From Stichopus chloronotus (lineage: Eukaryota > Echinodermata > Holothuroidea > Aspidochirotida > Stichopodidae), in contig CM037830.1 of NCBI GenBank assembly GCA_021234535.1, positions 7,042,170-7,106,169 on the forward strand: a stretch of 64,000 nucleotides of DNA, in the 5' to 3' direction. A program made the position numbers and the translations under genes. Within the stretch, counting starts at the first letter, position 1. The number at the start of each line of letters is the position of its first letter. The notes below the pieces were generated by a model. That model was given only the letters and a program-made list of their open reading frames with translations. It ran no database searches and was not told the origin of the DNA. Positions 1 to 12,300 of this stretch are shown piece by piece.

Positions 1-129
1 GCCATCCATGGCTGAGTTGTTGAAAACATGGACCTGTAACTAGAATCATGCTCAAAAAGACCATCACTTTGAACAAAACAATTTATCATTGAGAATTGTA
101 GATTTATCTACTACACGTTTTGCAGTTAC

Positions 130-300
130 CTCTGTCAAATTTCCAGGCGTAGATATAATCAAATATATAGCATAGAATGGGATCCATTGCATCGAGACGA
201 GAGCCAAGAACCATCCTATCAGCTCCCCCCAAGGAGGATACTCGTAATCGTCTCCATATTTGGCCCCTTGATAATCAACCAAGCTAAACAAAAATATCCC
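130..300 (-). CDS. SLC6 transporter exon 11: TM11 end and TM12
   Basis: Residues 513-569: [10 protein letters not shown], a short loop, then TM12 [20 protein letters not shown] and [11 protein letters not shown] before a GTAACT donor at 129-124. The remaining cytoplasmic tail and stop codon must lie beyond position 1. The intronic reading frame past the donor is not family-like. Confidence 0.9.
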
Positions 301-3300
301 CTGGAACACAAGTCAGAAGTAACGATTACATGTACGTCTTGTAAACACTACACGTTACGAACTGCATCAATATAAATGATGCAGTTTATAACATGTAATG
401 ATGCATACGTTTGAGGTATATCATATTCATAGTTACATTTTCGCAGTGCAACGTATTAAATCTGATGCGCAATGCAGTGGCGTATCCAAGATTTTGTGAT
501 ATGGAGGGGGGGGGGGGGAGGGCGATGGATTTCCGTCCTGGGAGGGGTCTATGAGGAGGAATCCCCTCCCTTTTAAGAAATTTAAATAACGTTTCATAGC
601 GTTGAACGTTAACGTAGACCTACAGGAGAATTGTTTCCTTCGTCACTTTCCCTCCTTTCTCATAACTTTTCCTCATTTTTTTAAATTTATTGTTATCTTA
701 GGTGTCAATTGCTCGACCTTGTTGCTTCCCTCTGGATCCGCCATTGCATTATAAAATGACGATATGTGAGTGCCTGATATGCATTAGCCAGCCAATGACC
801 AACAAAACATCACTGCAAAAGATTTCTGTAAATTTAAAGAACAAAAAATGAAAAAAAAAAAAATTATTATTATTTATTATGTAAATCTACCACAGTTTCT
901 AGACATTTACAGTGATTAGAGAACTTTATTAATTTGCAAGGATTTAGACTGGTAACATTTAATAAAATTCTTTTAACTTTGGAAATACTGTACACTCTTT
1001 GTCTCATTTTGCTTTTTTTTTTTCAGAAATCAGAAACTTCAGAAATGCCATGATCAACGTGAATCATGTAGTGAAGTAATCACTTGCTGATATCCAGTGT
1101 CCAATATTAGGCCCATGTTTGATTTTATATGTAGGCTAACAGGCCTAACGTGTGCACGAAGATATTATGAATGACACTTAGCAGTTGGACTGACACATTG
1201 TTTAGAAACCCAATCTTGAAGCCGGCATACTTACGAAGCTTACGGCAGGGGCACAGACGGCCCAACAAACGGGCCAGAAAATACCAGGTAAGAAATCCAG
1301 CATGCTCGATATATCGCGGTAAAACTTTTTTACCCCGTATCCCCAGCATACCGCAACGCATTCCCAACTTGCAACCCACAGAACAGGGATGCCACTGGCT
1401 CCGAAGGAATCCATCAATTGGAATACATACATGCCGCCCTGGAATGGAAATGACATTGGAAAATAAGAAAGGAAGTCCAGAGAAACAGCCAACAGAGTGG
1501 TTAAAATCATTTCATCCTACATTCGTTCCTTACAAAGCAACATGTGTACCGTATAATATCTTGCGAGCATCTTTTTACCTCAAACACAAATATTTACCCC
1601 TTCCTTCCCCACACAGTCCATCTCAAACGAAACATGCTCTCCCGATGGGATTTATATTGTGATGAATTAATCTTAGTGGAGAGGAAAGCCTAAAATTTAG
1701 GATTTCATGCTTTTTAATTTCATTAGACCGACTCACGATTGCGCAAGAATGGTTAGTGTATCCAGTTAATCATTTTCCAAGATGCAAATGGAGCAAACTC
1801 ATCCTGGCCAAGCATGAGATTATGACTGACATCTCTGGCCTCAGAGAACTTTGAATTTCTGTGATCCCGAGATCTTCAGAAATCGACTACGATAAGAGTT
1901 TTACAAGTTGTATGTTTGTTAACACACTATGAAGGAATGACCGGAGTGATGGAGTTCATACCTTTCCAACAGTGAAACTCCCTCCACCTTGCACAAGTGG
2001 GATAGGAATCCGCTGGCAATCTCTACAATCATACTGAAACTCATTATAAACTTCCAAAAGGAAACACCGTTTCTCACATCACCTTAAAGGGAAATAAGAG
2101 CGCGTGTTTTGTAGGGAAACAACTATATTTTAAAACCAATGTCTGTGGACATAGACTTACAGATCACTCAAAATAAGCAAAGACAGTGGCCATCGTTTCA
2201 AGACATAAGTTTCTTACAGTTAGAAATAAATTTATTTGGTGTCAAGAATAATTTGTTCACCCAAACTTCCCAAGATTCAAATGAATGCATCTTCACTCAT
2301 CATATGTACTGTTTTAAAGAGGTCAAGCTTTCACAGATGTTTATTGATGAAACTGACTGGTCTAAGAATGGTTAAAGATATTTTTTTGAATGCCATTCTG
2401 ATGTATTCTAAACGTCCTGTTTCCCTCTAAGACTTCACTTTACCCGATACCAGTATACCAACTGCAACATACTTCTCCCATCACATCACATTACTAATGG
2501 CTAACGCAAGAGTAAATTTCACTGCCGACCAAACTGACAGTGTCAATTCACATGAAAAATGTATGACCTACTTTCTGCCAACAATAAGACACAACGCCCT
2601 GGTCAGTCCGCCTGGTTTACCGCAAATAAATTTTCAAGATCCGTTGTTTGGTGGCGCACAGCACGATTTTCTCTGGCATCTCCATATTTTCATTGTATTG
2701 CATGTCGGATGTAGTATTTATATATACATTTGTGTGTGTGTGTGTTAATCACTTCTTCGTTTTTTTCTTTTGTCGAGTTTTGAATAGCCTGAACGAATAT
2801 CAGGAGACATCGACCGCCTGTGATTGGAGGGGCCGTTGGTGGATCATGCCTGATCATGAAGTACTCCTATGCTATGATAGCCGAATGACGGCTATAAGCG
2901 ATCAAATAATTGATCTAACGTCACCAGACATGTATACGGTGCTTACCTCTGTTAGGCAAAAACTACCAACCATACATTCAACCAAGCATACGACGCCCAC
3001 GAACTTCGCCCGATGATCGCGAAGATGCAGAGAAGGAAACTCGTCCATGATAGAAGTCACAAGGCCCTCTAATATCGTAAACTGCAAAGAAACCGTTTAA
3101 AGGATAGGATGCTATTGTAAAAGGAACTGCACACCGCTGTCAATATCACCCTTCTATGTACCTTTAAAATTTATTTAATTTTTCTTTGGGGGTGAGGGTT
3201 TGGTCCAAATGTTACAAATAAAGTTCATTTAAAATCTGTACTTACCTGACTGTCTAGTCCGAGCATGATCAACATAGCGAAAAAGATGATAGACCATATC

Positions 3301-6300
3301 CATGAACCAGGCATGTTGTACACAGCCGTCGGGTAAGCTATAAATGCAAGGCCAGGACCTAACAACAGGAAAACAACATAAACAATAAATACTCTGCCAG
3401 ATGAATTTTAAAGAGATATTGAAGTTTAGCAAGTCCCCTGACTGTGTATAAATCCCTTGGGATTAATGAAGATAGGTAATCTATGTTTTCCAATGAAAGT
3501 AAACATCTAAATTAAATATTGTTGAGCTTGGTGGTCATTTTCGTGCAATTAGCTAATTAAGTACTAATCAATATATAATATAAAAAAGCTATATAATTAT
3601 AAAAATGTAAACTAACGTTTTTCATGGGCATTAGGATCGACTTCTCTTTCAGTTGCCATTCTAAGAACACGTCCTCTTAAAAAAAAATCCGCTTTGGTAA
3701 AATCTAAACAATATACCTTGTGCAAAAGAAGGTAAACGGTAGTATTGTAAGGTCATGGCCTTAACATTACACCATTTTACATGTGTCTCAGAAAACAGCG
3801 CGTCATGTTGCGACCCCTTAAGTAATGTTCTTTGGTACTGCATTCAACCACTGTTTAATGGATGTAACTCCCGCCGTGAGATCAACAGCTTTCCCTTCAC
3901 AGTCAATTTTTCATACCTCAAAATTACTTTTCATGATCGTTTTGGAACTGGGTCCCAAAATAATTATTAAGGAATGTGATTTTTCTGGGTCTAGCTGCAT
4001 GTAGTAAAGCGATATGTAAATAGAAGTCCAAAACCACTGGCAAAAAAAAAAAAGAATCTTAAGAATGAATCGCCCAGCTTGGTTCCTACTACAACATCAT
4101 AGTCGAATGTTTACTTTGGCGCGAGGTTTGTTTATAGAGATGAGGGACACTTGGATGACTGCCATCCACTGCATCCGAAAGAATGCGGCTATGCTCAAGA
4201 TCCCCGACCCCCCCCCCCCTTTAAAGGTAAGAAAATGAAAAATGATTTCAACTACAACTTTCACCTTTATCCTCCATCACTGTTTGTTGAGAAAGTATAA
4301 AAAAAGAAGGAAATTATGTCTCGTTTCTTGATGAAACTGAGATGACGAAGATTTGGATAAAAACTATACACATCCACGTCAGTGACTACAATGGATGATG
4401 TTACTCCGTGAATGGCACGTTGGCATGGTTACAGAGAAATGCTATAGAGTGTGTTTTGAGGCATGACGTAGGCCTCGTGGGAATAAATTTATTGAAAGTA
4501 AGCTATTCGGGTTAAGAATAATGTCTTCGAGAAAACTTAATGTAACCCGTAGATTAAATCAGAAGAAATGTGACATCATACCTTTGTTAATTAAAAAAAA
4601 AAGAATGTGTAACGGTCATACGAAAAGTTGCAAAAACAGTATACAAAAGTATGCAATTGTATCCAGAAACACCCGGCAAATCCGTAAACTTTTGGGTACT
4701 AAGACTAAGATTTCGTAGTACAACATGAATAATTGAACTATCTTTGCAGTTCAATTTGTGGAAGGTTACGGTATGGATGTAGACAGAGTGAACAGCGGCA
4801 AAGAGAAATGTTGTTCGTTGGTTGAGCATGTCCTTTCAGTAATGTGGGTGAGTGTCTTTGAGCAAATTTATTTTTGTATTATTACGAGGCTAACATTGGG
4901 GTCAATATACAGGAGGCATTTTAAGCCATCTGGGGGTACGATAGGGCTTAACACTCTCCCAGATGTCTCACATGAGCCCAGGGAATTGACTTATTTAGTC
5001 AGTCCGGATTGTCGTAAACAGGCGACGGGCGGCCCTCGGGCTACATTTATGAGACAAACTTTACTAACTGGTCTCCTCCAAGGGTCGGATGATGTTAACG
5101 CGTCTTGAGCATGTATTTGAGTACTGTATAAACCTAGTAATTGTCTGCATACAGACAACCAAACGCACAGAAAGACGGACAGACAGATAGACTTACTGAA
5201 AGTATTAAACCCGTCTGTTTATATAAGGTAGACAACTTTGATGTACTCATAAGGATATGACCTTGTACATGAGGTAGCACAACACACACGCAGTGTGTGT
5301 ATGTTGCTTAGTCCACTTTTCTCACCCTCCGTCTCAAATTCATACCTAAAATAATCCCGTGGATGAAAAAAAAATCATCATTTTCTTTCCGGTAAATACA
5401 TGGAAATAAAAACATATTTCTTACCGGAATCTGCAACCACAGCTACATCGACATTAAGCTGATTTGCCATAAAACCTAGAATGGCAAAGATGACGAAACC
5501 AGCAAATATACTCGTGAAGCTGTTAACTCCTGCAACAACCATGGTATCTCTGTAGGGAATAAATTAGGAGAAAAGTCGCTAATTTATCCAACAAATGGTG
5601 GCAATTGGTTTAATAGATAAAGCGGCAAGTAGGCTATATAGTTTCCGGTAACCATAGATACACAGAGTAAATAGAATACGTCAATTAAAACGGCCCAAAG
5701 TTGATATTCTGTTATTTTTTATCAACCAGTGTAGAAGAAAGAGAATCCGCGACTCACTGAATTGTTTCGTAAAATTCACTAACTTTTTCTAAGCCAATCG
5801 AGTTTCCTTAACATACTAAAGACAAATAGTCAAACTAAGAGAATACCAATGTTTCACATACAAAGGAACGTTGATGAGGGAGGAATTAACGATTCAATTT
5901 GTTTTTTGTTGTTGTTTTTTTTTTTAAATTTGTGACCAGACACTTTTCATATTAGTACTTAGGCGCATTCACTTGCACACAGCCAGTACAAGTAAGGGTG
6001 AAAAAATCAAAAAGTTTTCATAACTATTGGATGTGAAACTTGAATAATTATGCTAATTATAAGTATTGCAATGTGTTTATACCCTTCAAAATTATCACAA
6101 ACTTACTGATATCAACTGAAATGAGCCACTTTAAGAAAGTAAAGCTTAAACGTTTACTGTTTAACATGGTGTCTGTGGTACTGATATAGTCTGGTGTTAA
6201 AGAGATTGACACTTCAGGTGTATATTACAAGAGTAAACCCATATTAAGTTAAGGTGACTTAGGTGACAAATGACGAACAAAGTGCTACGTTGCAACTGTT

Positions 6301-9300
6301 TACACGCTTCGATGTAAATATATCTAACTGAAGGATTCAACTAATTCTCGAGTTGAGCCGCATTCGGTGCTTTCATGCCATAGTTACGGTTCGATAAAAG
6401 CAAAGTGTGCGTTTATTGACGTTGACAATCTCAGAGTAAATGGGGGAACGACGCCCTTGTTCGTCTGATACATTTGTAGGAAGATGTTGCACTTTACTTA
6501 CAAAAAGGAATTGTTCTTGTAAGAGTTGTAGCTTCCAAGGGATATTAAGGAGCCTATGCCTATCCCGTATGAGAAAAAGATCTGTGTTGCTGCGTCGATC
6601 CAAACCTACAAGTAAATGAATTTATGTGAATAAATATATATCCAAATGCATGTAATAATATTCTGTATATTTTACATGAAAAGAACCTTTACTTCGTTCT
6701 TCCCATTCCAATGTTACTTTCCATTTTGGGGGAGTGTTTTGTGTGGTTTGAGGAGTGTTTTGAACGTATAAGTTTTAATTGAGGGCGCTAGTATATATTT
6801 TCAATTTTCAAGCGATAGGCCCAACGGATTATTTTCCATTCGTTCTTCACGTGTAATTTTCATCATAACGAAGTATGTCGGTGCTTCTCCAAACACAAAT
6901 TGAAAAAGAAAAGAAAAAAAAAATACAAGAAACAAAAAAGAAGAAAGGGGGACGATTTTCATGGAACATAGGAACAGATAGGCTATGTCATACCTTCAAA
7001 ATTATTTTTTGTTTGCTATAAATTCTGATTTCGTTTATCATAATTGTCGGCACCACTTTTCAATTAATGAACATTTTAAGAGAGAAAAAATACATATATA
7101 TCACTGCATATCGTGCTTTTAAAAGAAGAAACTGTATTCTCAAGTGAATTTATTGAGCTATTTTGAAAACTCAGACAAACCACACTCACCGTTGGCGATC
7201 TGAGCCTTGAAAAATCTGGTTTGATGTAGTAAATAATTCCGTCTATAGCGCCCTCTAATGTTAATCCGCGAATCAAAAGTGCTGTCAATATTGCATATGG
7301 GACAAGCGCAGTGAACCAAACGATCTGAAATAAAGCAAATACCAGAAGATAAAAGAAAAACATATCGAGCATTCATTTTACTCTCCTTTTCTCGTAGTCG
7401 ATCTTTTCATTTATTTATTTATTTTTTTTTGGGGGGGGGGGGGAGAAAACTCTGATAAGAACAGAGCATTACGTAATGACGGTGGCAGAATTGAGTCAAC
7501 TTTAAAGGGAAAACACGTTGTAGGAAATGGTCATTTACAATATGGACAAATGTATTTAAAACGCTTCATCGTTACCATATTATGCTGATGGATTGGATAT
7601 GTCTGACTGCTTAAGCAAAGCATTGAACTCGAGACAGGATTCAGAGGGTTCATCTCCACCGAGTAATCCAGTTTAAAAACAATCTACGTACATTTGCATT
7701 AAATGATTACATTAGGTGACCGGACCATTCACAATAGATGGAATATCAGTAAACATATTGCGGGAGCACGTGTGCTGATTTGCATTTGGTTTGCCTTTCT
7801 CTGGTTGACCCTCAAAGGATGTGTGGGTGGTTCTGCCTCCCTGATCGAACGCTCATGGATTGGCAATGAATACTATTAAGAATTAAGATATTAATACACC
7901 GTAGCGTTTCTAACTTGAGATTTCGTTATTTTTTGTCTAACTCAAACTTAGAACGCCTGAGCCTCCCAACCCCCCCCCCCCTCCCCGCTGTTTTTTATTT
8001 TTGTGTTGTTTCACCTGTGCAATTTTTTTTCCCTTTTGGTAACTGTTTCCTTCTCTTGATTATTGATTACAACTACTCCTGCTATTGTGAAGAACATATG
8101 CTTTGGGGAAAGAAGTTTAAGGTTTTGGTTTGTTATACCTTTCCTGTCTGTCTAACTCCTTTCCAAATACAGAAGTAGGTAAGCACCCATGCGAGAATCA
8201 GGCAACCGAGTAATTCCCATCGCATACCGTTCACGTCGTCGATGCCTGAACTTATTTTTAAAACTCGTCTTCTGCAAAACAATCAAAAGAGTAACTTGGA
8301 AGAAAAAGATGTCTAACCTAATGCATGAGAACTCCTTCCCGTCTCCCTTATTCACAGACTAACACACGCATACACCCACAAACACAGCGTTACATTACAT
8401 ACAGAGTGAGCACTCCATTGAATTTTCCCTCGTTGCTTCTTCCTGGACCCTAACCTTAACAATACGCTCCCTACCTGTTGTTTTGCTAGGGCGCCCTTTA
8501 TGGTCTTGTGAGTGAAGTTCAGTGACCTCCCTGGATGTTGAAATATATTCTGCGTTGGACAAGTTGAACCGATCATTAAAGGGAAATAGGGCGTTTGTTT
8601 TACAGGAAAGAATCATACTTTTAAAACCAATGTTTGTGGACCTATAATGAAAGATTATTCAAAATAAGGAAGGACAGTGGCCTTCTTTTCAAGAAATAAG
8701 TTTCTCACGGACAGAAATTCAGTTATTTGTTGCTCAATAATAATTTGTTCACCCAAACTTTTCAAAATTCAAATGATGCACCTTCTGTCACTCATCACCG
8801 ACGACATATCCATATACTTACTCCCAAAACTGCTGAGCTGGCGATTGGCCAAAGTCTTTACTGATAAGCGTACCGTTGGTTGTCAAGAAGAATTCGCCGT
8901 TGGTGACGTTTACCTGCAAGGCCGGATCATTACAATACACGTTCGTCCATTCCCCGGTACAGTCACCCCAGGGAAGAGCAGTAGTAAATGAATGGAACAT
9001 GTAGAAGAACGCCCACGAGCAGATCACGATGTAGTAACAACACAAGATAGCTGAAATTGTAGAAGCTGCGTAGCCCACACCTTGAAAAAAAATATACATA
9101 TAAATAAGAAAAGCTTCTAGGCTGTAACAAGTAAAAGATGATATTGGTTGTTCTTTTCTTACACGTGCTTTACTGTTTTGTAAGTGTGTTTTTCTCCACA
9201 CATTCATTTTTCCTTTTAAATTTTTCAATCATATGTCATGCGTGCATAGTTTATCAAGCCAACTTATCATTAACCGATCTCAACGCGCCCTATACCTTTC

Positions 9301-12300
9301 CTTTCCCCGTAAATTTCCCTTAATGACAACATTCCCCAACCCATCCCATCCTAATCTTTTAGAAGAGGGAAATGAGAAATGAGCAGATTCAATCTACTCA
9401 CACCAATCCCAAGATGTAGCACTTGATGTTGGAAGTCAAAACTTTGTAATCACTTTTGTGAACAATCAAATCATCATCAGTGACGAGATTTTACTTGCAT
9501 CCGAAATGAACAACACCAGGGAGCAGCTCTACAGGAAAACACAAGCAAAAGCAAAAAAAAAAAAGAAAAAAGGAAAACCAAAAAAGAAAACCAAAAAAAA
9601 AAAGAAGCAAAACCAGACACATACTTGATCAGATTCCCAGATGCTAAACAATACGTTTTTATCTACATTAATACCATGCATGTGGGCAATTCATGCCACC
9701 TGACTGATACGCGCCACTTTCGCCGGGCATGTTCACAGTATGAGCCGAAATAACTACGGAAGCCGAGGAGGTCATGTGTTGGAGGAAATATGGTGCTTTA
9801 AATGTTTTCTCCATCCCATTGAGGAGAGAGGGAAAATGAAAATACATGAGGGACACAAGAAAAGGAAAATTTCAAATTTGACATTTCTTGACAGCCTCCA
9901 AATTATGGACCTTACCGGAAGTTAGCAAGTAAAACCAATGGATTAATTAGTTCTGCTTAGTTTGTTCCCGACAACTATAAAATGGTACCTAGAAATGTCT
10001 AAGTGGGGAGTCCGATTTTATGTACTTTGGCTGTACCTGTTAATGTTTGGTCACGTCCATTTATTTGGAGGCTGCCATGGAATGTTTAAGTTGCAATCCT
10101 CCCTTCATGGAGTACCTCCTCACTTACTTTGACTTTTTCTCCCTTCTACATGCTTTTCAAAAATGGGATGGAATAGCACCATGTAGTTTTCTCTAACTCA
10201 CCGTACTTCTCGACTTCGGTAGGTGACGGACACGGACGAGCGTCTGAACACGTCAAATAGACCTACTTCCCATAATTGAATTGTTGCGTGTGGGGAGAAA
10301 GCTTGACCATTACATGCGGGGTATTTCAAGATGGCATATCAACAATGTGAGTCACGCAGGACATTTTGATCATGACGACACACAAAGTGTCTGTTGACCT
10401 TTTTAAAAGGCTTCTCACGCGATAGAAACTATCTTCGAACATAATTGGTAGGGGGGACCAGACTTGACCTTTGGCAGTTAGGGATCGCGGACGAAAATCT
10501 GGGGATCAGAAAAAGGCAGACGATATCCTGCGACATTTAAAAGTGGCACATATATATAGTTATACCCCCCCCCCCCCCGCGCTTTCCCATCCTTTGGCCA
10601 GTTGCACTTCCCCATTTTGCCCCTCATACTTAAGGTAAACTGTTTGAAATTAAAGTCTAAATGGAGGCACAATTACAATTTTTACCAATCAGTCTGTGAT
10701 TTCACAGAGAGGGCCGCTTAAATGTTAACTTGTCTTTGAGCTTTCCAAAAACAGTGGGTCAAGTTTATTCATAATTTGAAAGAAAAAAAATTACAAACTT
10801 GCTGTTCCTTTCCTGCAATGATAGGCCTATGCCTCAATAAAAACATGGGATACGGACTACAATTCTGACCAAAATATTCTCAAATGAAATAAAAGGTAGT
10901 GCAATTGTCAAGCTGTCCTCGAGTTTTTCACATAGAAATAGATACACCTGAATGACGTCAGGGAGCTGTAAGTGAAGTCCATTAAATAAAGGTGGCGTCC
11001 TAACCCTGTTAGGCAAAAAGTAATTTGATTTACTTAGCAGAACTGCTGCTGTCACTAATGCTCCCATATGCTGCCACCTCGGAGGGATTTAAGCCCAAAC
11101 TTCAGGGTACTATGGCTCGCGAGCAATTAAACGCGTGAAAGAAGTTTTCACCATATATTACCAGAATCTATTTACCTCAGATCATCAAACGATTGTATTT
11201 ACTTTTGTTTTCCATGAAGATGTATAGTTAGCTACCGAATGAACAAATTATCGGGTCGTACGTGCATTTCATATGGTGAATGATGAAGGCATAGCCGTTT
11301 TACCACCCTAGAGCCATATATATAGATGGCTCTATATATGGCTCTGACCAAACAGAGCAAGGACCCCGCCTATAATGTTCGGCGTCATTCGTTCATAGTG
11401 TGTGAGTAGTTACTTGAAAGTACTTCTGGTATTTCTATTTCTATGGTTTTTAAACAAAACGTTAGACAGTATGCATTTTATTTCCGCAGATCTTTCTATT
11501 CTTCGTTAAGCAAAAGAACAGGCTTGACAAGCCATTGAACAACTCTCAAGTTAAAAGTATTTAACTAATGTGTAAATTACTACAATTTGATAGTTGTGTA
11601 GACTAGTGGGGACAATCGACACTGTAACCCAAGTTATTAAAATTGTGATGTACATTCTACAGATGCTACAAATGTCACGCGTATGGTGGAAACTGGATGT
11701 GGGTTAGCTTTTAGCCGTTTTAGTTGTATTTCGCTTACCTTTCAAAATCGGGTAGACGTACCAGACCGTAATACCACCTGTCTGTAGTAATTGACCGAAC
11801 ATGACTTCCATGAAGAACATCGGAATCCCACAAGCGCACAGAGAGATAAAATAAGGAATTAAGAATGCTCCTGCAGAGAACAAAAAAAGGGCACTGAATT
11901 CAGTCAAACCGAAATGTAATTTTGCTTTATAGGCCTAACGTTCATCTATTAATGGATAAGTTTAATACCGATGCAGGAATTCATTAAAGCCGAGACAAGT
12001 CCTCATGGGGGTCATTTCTGTAGGTCTGTACCGATGATTTGGCAAAACGTGTAAAAATGGAAACTCTGGTAAAACGTGTTTCCATAAAATTCGATGGTGT
12101 GTATAACGGTTGCGGTGCGTAGATATGGTAGTTTGTTTGTGCAGGGGTCATTTGAGTTTTGCAGTGAATGACGCATGCAGAGAAAGGACCAGGGGTGCAG
12201 GTGCTCGTGTGCGGCGAGGAGGGGGGGGGGGGTGAATAACGGTAGGGGTGATGTTCTTTCTCAGGGACAATGCTGGTGTTTCAGTTATCCTGAAAATGAT

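Noticed and set aside
1125..1662. Frames overlapping SLC6 exon 10 on other frames and strands
   Set aside because: Shadows of the real exon, whose TM motifs are unmistakable on the minus strand.
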